Assembly: GCA_039000515.1 (NCBI GenBank)
Contig: JBCFYV010000272.1
Span: 30,029-94,028 of the forward strand
Origin: Timema cristinae
Lineage: Eukaryota; Arthropoda; Insecta; Phasmatodea; Timematidae
Direction of reading: 5' to 3'
DNA: 64,000 nt
Within the stretch, counting starts at the first letter, position 1; every line of letters begins with the position of its first letter. Below, piece by piece: positions 54,748 through 64,000 of this stretch. The position numbers were made by a program, and so were the translations under genes. The notes below the pieces were generated by a model. That model was not told the DNA's origin, did no database searches, and saw only the letters and a program-made list of their open reading frames with translations.

Positions 54748-55327
54748 AGTTGCCAGCAGGGTTTGGCAGTACGATGCCAGCGGCGACATTTTAATCGGCC
54801 ATGCCGTTAATTGGGGACTACCTACACAGTACTCGGATCGTAGACCCAGGGTGATTCCAAGTTTGGTTACTCCACATTTTGGCCCTGTTAACTGTCTTGG
54901 GCAAGAGGCTCTATTACGACGCTAAAACATGACAACCCTTTGCATAGAGCATCGCCGAGACAGAGGTCGTCGCAGCAAGTGGGTGTAGGAAAGTGCCAAT
55001 TTTACGTCCGGGCCTCATGAACGCAACGATCTTTTCCCAAAGTAGGGTACCCGGTTATTGTCATCCCTAAGGCCTTTATAAGGATTCAACCCCGCACTTT
55101 ATTTGGGGGCTCAAGGCGTGGTATCCAAAATAAACAGAGAAGGCCGGGTTAGTTGCCAAGGTCTCAAAGGGGAAAAGGGCCCAAAGGGCCTTGTGCAGGA
55201 TGAACGGTGGGGAAAAAAGGACAGTAAAAGATGGAATAGACTATCTAAAGCGAAAGGGGAAGAGTGAAGAAGGGGGAAAGTGAAGGAAGATAGGGAAAAT
55301 ATGTGAATGGAAGATATATGATAGGTG

Positions 55328-56597
55328 ATGTATGCGAAAAGAATACATCTTAATGATCAGCTGTTGGGGTCAGCAATCTACGTCTTCCTCTTGGTCCCTA
55401 ACAGGACTGTCCGAAAATTTCTTATAAAAACATATACTAAATTGTTCTCTCTGTTTTTATAAGCATCAATTCATGTTATTACTACAATACTAAATGTTGA
55501 TATGTTTGAATTTGAATTTTTTTATAACAAAAATAAAATTTTGAGTTTTGTGTTTTGGGACTAGTGCTGAAGATAGTGCCCATGCAATGGCTGGTTGCTC
55601 TTGTTCGTTAGCAAATACAGTACGTAACAACTTCCTCTTTATGTACACAGATGAGAAAAAAGAGAAACTCTAGAAGAATTTTGAGATTGGAATTTGAATT
55701 TATCTTAAATCTTGATTAAAGCTCTTAATCATATTTTCTTACATCTTTATAGAATACCTTTGTTATATTATATGATTAGATGTCAAAGTAACACAATATT
55801 ATTTTAAAAGGCTTAACAATATTGGTTATCTAGTGGTAAAGTACTGAATAATTTTTTTAGCCACTCGAGTAAAAAGTATATTTTTTATATACATAAAATT
55901 TTCCCTCGGCGAGCAAATAGAAAACATTCTTTCAAAAAAACTTTAATTTTTCAATTCCAGTCTTGCAGCCGTTATTTGCGATAGTAGTAAAGTCTGTAAA
56001 TAATCAGAACTTATCAAAATCGAGGTTTTTGAGACAAACTTTTTCTTTTTCTTCTGTATGTCTACACCCTCCCAATTCATGTAAACAAGGGGGAAATAGG
56101 TTGTAACAAATTAATTGTTAAAAAATATCATTTTAAATTAAAAAACAAAATAAAAAAAACTCGAAAAATCATTTTGTGTATTGTTTACTTTTTTGGTTAT
56201 ACCAATAAAGAGATCCAGGTTTGTAAAACGATCGTGTGAAAAAAAATGTTTCAAAAATTGCTTTTGTTTCACAATAAAAAGTTTTCCCGTTATAATAAAA
56301 AATCCTGCTACGGGGGCCCACATGATATGAGGCGTCACTCTGCAAAAAACTAGACCAAATACATGGAGATTGTGGTTGATCTCATTCGGGTGTTTGAGAA
56401 AGGTTTTTCCAAAATGGTTTTCCATCTCTTCAAGAAAATGGGGGTTCACTTCCTCTGAATACAACCAACCTTTTAATCCCTGGGAGTTTAGGTAAGTAGA
56501 AATATGCTATAAATGAAAGGTAAAAGACGCGGTGCAAATAAATGATAGAAAATAGAATGCTGTTACTAAATACCAAAAAATAATAACACATCGAAAA
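55328..56597. other. AT-rich sequence, one unexplained open frame
   Basis: No repeat match noticed. A 108-codon frame (56464-56138, minus) starts MYSEEVNPHFLEEMENHFGK and keeps a normal-looking mix of residues over the first 60 or so, so it may be a decayed gene fragment. I do not recognise it. Confidence 0.35.
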
Positions 56598-56945
56598 TTA
56601 TTAATATTATTAAAATTTGGGGTTTTTTGGGCGCGTTGTCATAATAAGGTCTTAGCGCTTTATAAATAAAAAAATTATAAAATCCTCATGGGAAGAAGTA
56701 AAAAAGAATCATAATAGATTCTGAAAACAGAAATGTGTAAAAACTAAATAGACAAAAAAACATACTAAAAAAAAATTAAAACAGGTAAATTAGTCTCAAT
56801 TGAAAAAAATATCCAAGTGAGCCCTCTTAGAGTAAATGGGAGGAATTAAAAAGTTTATCTGGGTTTAAGCGAGTATTAAAATTTACTTTAAGCCGCACTG
56901 TCGGTCGTAAGAATGAAAGGTCACCATTAAACCCCCTTCCTTTAC
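56598..56945 (-). mobile_element. I-clade LINE 3'UTR fragment
   Basis: A TTATTAATATTATTAAAA tail at 56598 is followed by distorted versions of the GGTCATTAGGGCC block, the TCTCAAT word and the TCTGGGTTTAAGCG (CCTGGCGTAT in other copies) and CACTGTCG words in 3'UTR order. It ends near 56945 before any coding part. Confidence 0.55.
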
Positions 56946-58804
56946 CCAACAGGCAAATGAATGTATATTTTTATTTTTTACCCTTCCTCATCCCTTCCCA
57001 TATCGTGTAAATATGGGATAGGCCCCCAAAAACGGTTTTTAAGAGTGGGTTTAAAAATTTAATAGGTAAGTGTATGTGCCCTTACGGAAGTGAACATTTT
57101 TAAAAAGTTTCTTTTAATGTTAGGATGCATTTCTGAATAAAAAAAAAAAAAACCCTCTTTTTACAGTTTTTTCTCTAATGGCCTAGAAACAATTTTTTCA
57201 TTTGAATAAGGAATAGTAAATTAAATTTTCCTACCCCTTCCCCTAAATATATAAGTGGAGGGAAAATTCCTTTTAAAAATCCACTAAAAACTAACGAAAA
57301 CTAACCAATTTTAAATTTTTTTAAATGTATTTAAAATATTTTTTGGGTAAAAAATGTAACTTTGTTTAGTGAAAGAGAGCCCTTTTAATATCGCTTAATT
57401 AATTTTTGGTGTTTTAAATATTTTGTTAAATAACAACTTCTTACATTTATATTATTTATGTGATTATTGGGAAGGTGAATGTTTGAAATTTCTTTTAATA
57501 CTTTTGAAGCGGCTTTTTTTTCAAGTTTCATAACTCACATATAAAAAAGGACCCGCTTTTCCCCTGCATTTTCCACGAGGTTCACAGCGCAGCCCCCGAC
57601 CCTTCAACTGTTGTTGGATGTACTCTGAAACACGTCCCAAACAATCCCAGTGCAAACAATAGATCATAGTAAAATATTGAAATAAAACCATAAAGACAAA
57701 CGGAAGTCATCAGCGACAAGGACTTCAAATCGTCTTTTGCAAAAAAAATTTGTTGTAACCTAATCAATGACCAGACTTTTGTGAAAAAACCCCCCATCCG
57801 AATGGTATCCCATTTTGTGAGTTTTTGATAACGACTATTTTTAGCCCAAAATGTGAAAATACTATGCATCTATTTGTCACTCATGGTTCCCAACTTCATG
57901 TAGAACGTTATTTAAAAGTGAAAAAGGATAAAAAAAAACTGGGGAAAGCACAGGGAATCAAAGCAGATTGAAAACAATCTCACTTAATGAGAAATTTTGA
58001 ACATGAATTTTTTGCGTGAAATTATATTTCCAGTTTAATCAACAACTTTTATTATGTATGTTTAGAAAAGTTAACTTTTTAAATTGTGTTTTGTTACGTT
58101 CGACTTTTGGGCGCGATTTTTACATGTAAATAAACAGTGGTGGTTTAAGGCTAACTGGGGATAGGAGGGGGGAATATTTTTTACTGCTTTTTTTTTAATT
58201 TTCTTTTAAAATAATGTGATATTTATTTTTAAGTTTTATAAATTTAAAATCTGAACTAGGAAAAAACTTTTTTCACTTCTTAATTCTTCACGCAGGTAAG
58301 TACTTATTATTTTTGTCAAACCACCCCAGGCTAGAACCGCCTTTTGAATTTATATGACGTTTAACGGGGGGGAAAAAAAAAAAAAACATAATGAATTACT
58401 TATGTTCAAGTAAAGGAATAAATTTTAAAAATTATGTAAAGGCCCCGAAATAGCTTAACCCCTGTATACATTTAAACATTAGGTTTTATTTATTTTAAAT
58501 CTTATTTATCTATTCGTAATTATTTTTTTTTCATTAAAGTGTAAGGAGTAATATTTCTAGTCAAACCCATCAGAAAGTAGGTGTTGGTACTTATTAGGGG
58601 TCAATTTTTTTATTTTGGAAATTGAAAAAAATCTATTTTTTTTTTGAATCGGGTTTTCCTTTCATATTGATGAAAAACAAATGGGGTATGGTGTAGTTTC
58701 ATTCTAGATGAAATTGAGTTCTAATCATGTAAAAATATCAGTGGGTTTAAGGAAGTTTTTGTTAAAATCGCTAAAATAAAAACTTTTTATTTTAAATTTT
58801 TTAT
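56946..58804. other. AT-rich, homopolymer-distorted sequence without recognised gene
   Basis: A 95-codon frame at 57869-57582 (minus) shows no known motif. No repeats of note. Confidence 0.4.
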
Positions 58805-59262
58805 TTAATTTTATATTATGGTTAGAGGGCGTCGACACAAAGGCTTTTACGTCATAAAAAAAACATTGTTTGGAAAACAAGTAAGTGATACACCTTTTTT
58901 AAAAAAAACCACAGGATAATTCCCGGTTAAAAAACAAAAAAAAATATATTAAAATATAACACATTTTTGTGAAAAGACAAAAAATGTTAAAAGGATAATG
59001 TATTTTAAAAGACAAAATTAAAAATGTTAAAAGACAAAAAACATTAAATTTAAAAATAATGTTTAACTATCTCAATATGAAGATAATAACAGATTGAATA
59101 GATTTTTTTTTTTAAATTAAAAGATTTAAAAAGATTCGCCTGGGGTATTAAAACGGATTTTTACAAAGTTCAATCCGCGCTGTCACGTAATTTCAATCAA
59201 GGCAACTATTCAAGTTGAGCCAGGGGAAAAAGGGAAAAATTTTCGGAACTTAACCCCTTATT
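58805..59262 (-). mobile_element. I-clade LINE 3'UTR fragment
   Basis: Contains GTCGACACAAAGG, AAGTGATACACC, repeated AAAATGTTAAAA words, TCTCAATATGA and GATTCGCCTGGGGTATTA in the order of the 3'UTR at 34.3-34.7 kb. Truncated at its 5' side, directly beside the tail of the next copy. Confidence 0.7.
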
Positions 59263-59674
59263 TTTAAATTTTTTTTATTATTTTTATTATTAGATATTAT
59301 TATTTTAGTTTATAGGCCTTGACCGTGAGGTCATTAGAGTTTGACATTTAAAGATACAGTAAAAATGGATTCGAAAAAATTTAATATGAGAAAGAAACCC
59401 TTTTTAAAAACTCCATTGAGTGCTCAAAAGGGCATTTGAAGGTCTTTAATGAAAACACCTGCTAATAAAAAAAACACAGGTGTAGCCTAAACTAAAAAAA
59501 AAAAAATTAAAATATAATAAAGGTTTAAAAAAAAAAAAAAACAAAAAATTTTAAAATATAAAACGATTTAAAAAAAACAAAAAAAAACTATTAAAAATAC
59601 TAAAAACCTATTCAGAAAAAGAAAAGCATATTAAAGTACACTTAAAATGTTAAAATAATTCCTATGAGAAAAAA

Positions 59675-62600
59675 TCAAAATGAGCCACAAAATAAAAGTA
59701 CCCAAATGGAAAATAAAAAAAATCCCCCTGGCCCAATAACACTTGAAACATTAACTCCATCCGCGCCCATCGCGTAAAAAAAGAGTGGTAATTTTTGAAT
59801 CAAGAGCGGGGTAGGGGATATTTTCGACACTCCCCCAAAATTGTGCATACTAAAAGGCATCACAAAATCAACACTGGGGTGGTTCCCCCCAAATAAAAAC
59901 CCCTGGTTTATTTGGTCCGAGCAGGTCTTGTCCGATGAACCCCTTCTCTCTAGAATTATTAGCAGAAAGGCACACGACACACCGTCCCCGATGGACCACA
60001 GGTTGTTCTAAGCAAAGGTCGAAAACCCATGCTCGTGTCAGGTGGTAAGACCCCCGCTGAACATAAACCCCCTTTGATCTAAAAAAAGACACCCAGACTC
60101 GTTCCCGGAGGCAGGGAGCTGCCTCCTTGGCCGCCTGGTCCGCCAGTTCATTACCTTTAAAGACCAGCGTTACCCGGGGAAACCCGCAAAAAGGGGACGG
60201 GTGCTTTAATGAAACAATTTTTTAAATTTTTTCATGTATCATTGCACAAGGGATTCCAGGATTTTGAATGGGGGAAAGACAACAGAGCAACTGGAATCCC
60301 TGCAATGAGAAAAAGAAAGGTGACACGATTAAAAAACACTTTAAACCATCCGGTGGTGCATGAAAAACCCCGAAAGCGAGTGGAGGGAAAACTCGTTAAA
60401 AATCCTCTCAATATAAGCATTTGGAGTTTGGGCGCTTTGGAAACTTATCAAGATCAAAATGGGATTTCGGAAGGGGGTTATCTTCCAGGGAGGTACTTGA
60501 CTGGAGATGTGGGGATAGCCCTTTGGAGGATTTTTTCCACATGTGTCGAAAAAGATAGCATCCGGGATCCCAAAACCCAACCCTTGAACTAAACATTTGG
60601 TTTTTAAACAAGAAACGATTGGGGGGGAAAGGGCACAGGAGATAAGCAACATGCTTTGGGGATGCAAAGCAGTTTCGCAAAAGTAAAATGCCAAAAGTAG
60701 GGCCGCGGTTTAAAAGAGGGGGGTACAGGGTCAGCACAGGGCGCTGACGACTGGATGGGACAAAAGCACCGGTAGCTAGTCGATGCCAGTGGTGGACCTT
60801 TTTTGCATTATAATGCCGAAGGTTAGCTGAGCCAAAACAAAACTGCCGTAATCAAGTTTTATTCCACCAAAAGCCTATAGAGGGGCCCAAGAACGCCATA
60901 ATTGCCCTTTGCACTTCCCTTCAAGTATTTGATGTTGGGGATCCCGTTTGATTAAAATAAAATAAAATCTAAGAAACCCTTTCATTTTCTGACCAAGTAA
61001 AAAAAAACGTTATTCATTTAAAAAGGTTTGGGCTGGGGTGTAATTTGCGCAATTGTGGAATGGACAACCCTCGTCTTGGTGCAGAGAAGAGAGAGCAATT
61101 ACGCGATGCCCAGACCCCAAAATGTTGGGAGAGGTTTAAACTGCCGTTTAGCCGATGAGACTTGACGAAATGCAATAAATGGCGTTATCCAAAAAAAAGG
61201 CATGAAAGTACAGGTAGCGCCGTTGTTACAAATTTTATTTATCACTATAGCAAAAAACGTACAATCAAAAACTACCCTAGGCACCCCGTTTTCTGAATAA
61301 AAATCATCGGTAAGGTTTATATAAACCTTCTGGAAAATGTCTATCGACATAAAATTATCTATAAAACGCCATCGCCCTTTTCCAAAACAAAAGGGGACAA
61401 ACACGGGGTTTTGTTTATGGAGGAAGGGGTCACGAATGTTGTTCAAGGCGAAAAAGATGATCCCCCGGGATTGGTTTTCGGGGGAAATAAAATTGCATAT
61501 CAGATAGTAGATTGAGGAATCTAAATACCATATACATTTTTATTAATCATTTTCTCTAATATTTTGCATACACAACTAGTTAATGCTTAGGTCTATAGCT
61601 AGTTGGCTCTAATTTATCCTTGCCACTTTTATATATAGGGATAACGGTTGCTTGCCTCCACAAAATTTGGGAACTAACGAGATTTCCGAAAACAATTTGT
61701 AGAGGTCTAAGAGGAACGCCAGTTCCAGCATGTGGAAGTTAAAGCAACATTTGTAATGGTAAAACATCAGGGCGGGAAAGTGCGCTTCCCGACTGGAACA
61801 TGGCATAAGTAAGTTCATCTTTGGGGGAAAGGGGGAGATATTAATCCTCCTTCAGACTTTGACTAAAATCAACAGTATGGCGTTTGATGTTCGCTTATGT
61901 ACCGCGAACTCGTTAGAGTAGCTGCAGTGCAAGATAACGGCAAACATCGAGCCAATACATTTTGAAGCCCATCCAAGGGGAGAAACAAGCGAACCGATAA
62001 ACAGGGGGGCAGGTTATATTATTAATGTGACTTTTCCTACTACGTAATTTAAATGAATTGCCCCAAACAGTATTTGGTGGGAGTGGAAATAGTTGAAGGT
62101 AGAAATAAACTGTCTCCAAGACTTTTCTTTTGCTTTCTTGAATGACACGTCAAGTTCAAGAAGTAGCATCCGGTTTAATGACTCCAGATTATGAAAAATT
62201 AGGTCGTAGGTGAAATGTCGTAAAGCTCTTCGACCGGTCAGAAATAGCCAAATCGACACTCTTCGACCCCACTAGGGAACGGGACAGTAGCGCGGATTTA
62301 GGGATGGAAGCCCTCGCCGCCGTGATGACCGTCGAAGTAAAATGCCCAGCCTTTGACATCGGAACGTCGGGAGAATTGTACTCATTAGATACAGCGAGCT
62401 AACGGATTTCATCCCAGCCCATTACGTGTGATAACACACTGGGTAGCCGTGGTTTGGTATGGGAGGATCTTGAAGTGGTTGAATTCGAAGGGGGAAATTG
62501 ATCGCGGCTACATAGGTCCGAGTAAACCCTCTCCCAAAGGAAGTGGAGCAGCGATCCCGGAGCTATATAAATTTAAAGGTCGATTTCATTAACACCAGGT

Positions 62601-62950
62601 TTCCCAAAAGACAAAAATTTTATTCTACCATACTCCCACGTGCGTCTGTAAAATTAGATCCCCACACCAGGTTTATAAGCGTTAAAATTTCCCCCAAAAT
62701 AAATAGGGGCAGGAAGTTGTATTTAAAAAGGGCCAACAAGATTCCTCTTTGAAACACGTTCACCTTGGTGGGAGGAAGATGCAGCATTTTGGTCACTTCC
62801 ATTCCTAGGGAGAATCTGACAGATATCACTTTGAGATCAGATATTGATTATTAATATGTTTGTGATGTGATATATTGCTTCGTGCGAGTATACCACACCT
62901 CCGCTAACCCTGATCAAAGAATGGCTTGTCGGTACGATATACATCGTACC
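59675..62950 (-). pseudogene. I-clade LINE ORF2, internally truncated at its N-terminus
   Basis: Parts visible on the minus strand: endonuclease middle (62.83-62.95 kb), linker (62.0-62.3 kb), RT start with LAFLLDLYKLFSE near 61.74 kb, RT core at 60.9-61.45 kb, the RT end and RNase H at 60.2-60.8 kb (LISCALSPP; fragments only), and the C-terminus with the knuckle zone at 59.68-60.05 kb. It is heavily frameshifted and without the first endonuclease block. Confidence 0.7.
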
Positions 62951-62954
62951 CCTG

Positions 62955-63690
62955 TAGAGGCAGAAAAGCGGACCCTTTATGCATTTTGCAGAATTTAGGA
63001 AAACTTACATGGTGGTCTCATGAGCTTCCTGTCCACAATCTGCACAGGTTGGCTTAAACCCCGGGTATCTCAGCTTCGTATGCCAAAATTCTTGGCACTG
63101 AAAACATCGCCGAGGGTTGGGAACATACGGCCGGACCCTGAGAACGTGGAAGCCAGCTCGGACCTCTTTGGTAGGGAAGGATGGGCAAATGTTTAGGGGT
63201 TTTAAAATACTATCAGTTTTAATCACTACATCGTTCCTTTCGTTGGGGTTTTTTTATATACTTCGGTGACATGTTTAGGGGAAAGCTCCTCACAGAAATC
63301 CTCAATAATTATCAGTTGGGCATAGCAAGTGACCACTCTCTTACAAACATTGAGGAACCGTGCGTTTCCACCTTCACCTTTAAATTATTTTGAGGGGGTC
63401 AACCGGTATTGGTATTTATTGCCAATTATTTTTGCTGTCTGTAGGTCATTTTCAGTCTGGATCATTATTGTGCCATCGCGCAGTTTTCTAATTGGAAACC
63501 CCAGACTCGGCACACCCATTATCACTCTTTCGAGGACAAAGGGCTGACACGCTTGAGGCTCTCATTTTCGTCTGTTGAGACAAATTTACCAGGAAGCGGG
63601 GGCTGGGGCCTCACCACTTCCTGGATTTTTTCAATTAAAAAGGGGTGGACGGCCTTACCCGTTTCCGCCTCTTATCTATATTACGACCTG
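62955..63690 (-). pseudogene. I-clade LINE ORF1 (gag), C-terminal part deleted
   Basis: 63226-63005 on the minus strand reads EVRAGFHVLRVRPYVPNPRRC, with the last residue starting the first knuckle (CQEFWHTKLRYPG), and CADCGQEAHE of the second knuckle. The N-terminal part extends to about 63690. The protein is cut by the deletion junction at 62952, so the third knuckle is incomplete and the proline-rich tail is absent. Confidence 0.7.
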
Positions 63691-63869
63691 CGACGGGCCG
63701 GGCAGTGAGTTGCCAGCAGTGGGTTTTGGCCCGTACGGACCCAGCGGCGACAACCCTTGTCGGCCATGGCCATTATTGGGGACAACCTACCCCAATACTC
63801 GGATCGTAGACCCAGGGTGGGCCCAAGTTTGGTATACCACATATGGCCCTGTTAACCTTTTCACTGTTT

Positions 63870-64000
63870 AAACCCGTAAATATAACGTTGGTGACAACAG
63901 TCGTTGTTGTCAAACCCGTAAATATACGTTTGTGTGACAACATGTCGTTGTTGTAAACCCGTAAAATACGTTTTTTTTGCAGGGGTCACTTTGTCAAACC
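63870..64000. repeat. 42-bp tandem satellite, continues beyond the window
   Basis: AAACCCGTAAATATA starts at 63870, 63912 and 63955 and again (partial) at 63996, a period of 41-43 bp. Each unit holds an inverted repeat such as GACAACAGTCGTTGTTGTC. At least three units are present. Confidence 0.85.

Larger units (their letters stand above)
49068..55327 (-). mobile_element. I-clade LINE, nearly complete, first ~120 bp of 5'UTR missing
   Basis: The tail is the ATTATTAATATTATTATT block at 49068-49085. 3'UTR with the GTGAAACACCTG/CAGGTGTATCAC hairpin (49231-49270), ORF2 (53180-49624), spacer, ORF1 (54747-53520) and 5'UTR up to about 55327 follow in order on the minus strand. The 3' two-thirds reads cleanly, whereas 52.6-55.3 kb is distorted by homopolymers. 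The 5'UTR stops inside the purine tract and passes into unrelated sequence. Confidence 0.85.
59272..63868 (-). mobile_element. I-clade LINE with internal deletion
   Basis: The (ATT)n tail lies at 59272-59308; 3'UTR, ORF2 and ORF1 follow on the minus strand. Near 62952 the endonuclease passes directly into the zinc-knuckle part of ORF1 (ACATCGTACCCCTGTAGAGG junction), so the first part of ORF2, the spacer and the end of ORF1 are lost. The 5'UTR is cut at about 63868 where a satellite begins. Homopolymers are distorted throughout. Confidence 0.8.

Overview
The window is a piece of a repeat-rich arthropod nuclear genome, most likely from an insect. The evidence is the set of mobile-element families (I-clade and R1-clade LINEs, Penelope-like element, piggyBac, PIF/Harbinger, a tRNA-derived SINE), the absence of operons, and pervasive AT-rich non-coding sequence. 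I find no ordinary host gene. Almost every coding trace is a broken mobile element or an integrated viral gene. Base quality looks uneven. Roughly 1-14 kb, 40.6-42 kb and 52.6-63 kb are full of stretched homopolymers and one-base frameshifts relative to cleaner copies of the same repeats elsewhere in the window, as in poorly polished long-read consensus. Many frameshifts may therefore be technical.

The backbone is one I-clade LINE family: ORF1 gag with CCHC knuckles; ORF2 with AP endonuclease, reverse transcriptase, RNase H and a C-terminal zinc knuckle; a (TAA)n tail. It is present in many copies, mostly on the minus strand: 1-1013 (5' end), 7961-14083, 17418-26370 (nested with other elements), 32727-33927 (5' end), 34241-40589 (near full length), 45181-45845 (5' end), 49068-55327, 56598-56945 and 58805-59262 (3' ends), and 59272-63868. 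Plus-strand pieces lie at 33945-34197, 43374-45180 and 48602-49067.

Left end (1-15.4 kb): a LINE 5' end, a 129-bp tandem duplication, a PIF/Harbinger transposase remnant beside a minisatellite that encodes a 23-residue repeat, a long unassignable AT-rich stretch, then a degraded LINE. Middle-left (15.4-27.6 kb): a decayed piggyBac transposase; a LINE that received an LTR-like insertion, which itself received an R1-clade LINE with a clear 15-bp target duplication; two head-to-head fragments of a retroelement with an unusual RT and a basic gag-like protein; then a remnant of a DDE-type transposase. Middle (27.6-34 kb): a Penelope-like element whose truncated RT/GIY-YIG ORF sits between 1.2-kb inverted arms, each with a hammerhead-like motif, followed by a SINE.

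The most interesting part is 39.9-49.1 kb. Two copies of a 2.75-kb segment each carry a nearly full-length but broken gene resembling the PA polymerase subunit of orthomyxoviruses (thogoto/quaranja-like). Each copy is bounded on both sides by the exact 5' end of the I-clade LINE, in opposite orientations. This looks like a duplicated endogenous viral element embedded in LINE sequence. The right end (55-64 kb) holds LINE fragments, AT-rich sequence without recognisable genes, and the start of a 42-bp satellite that runs off the window.
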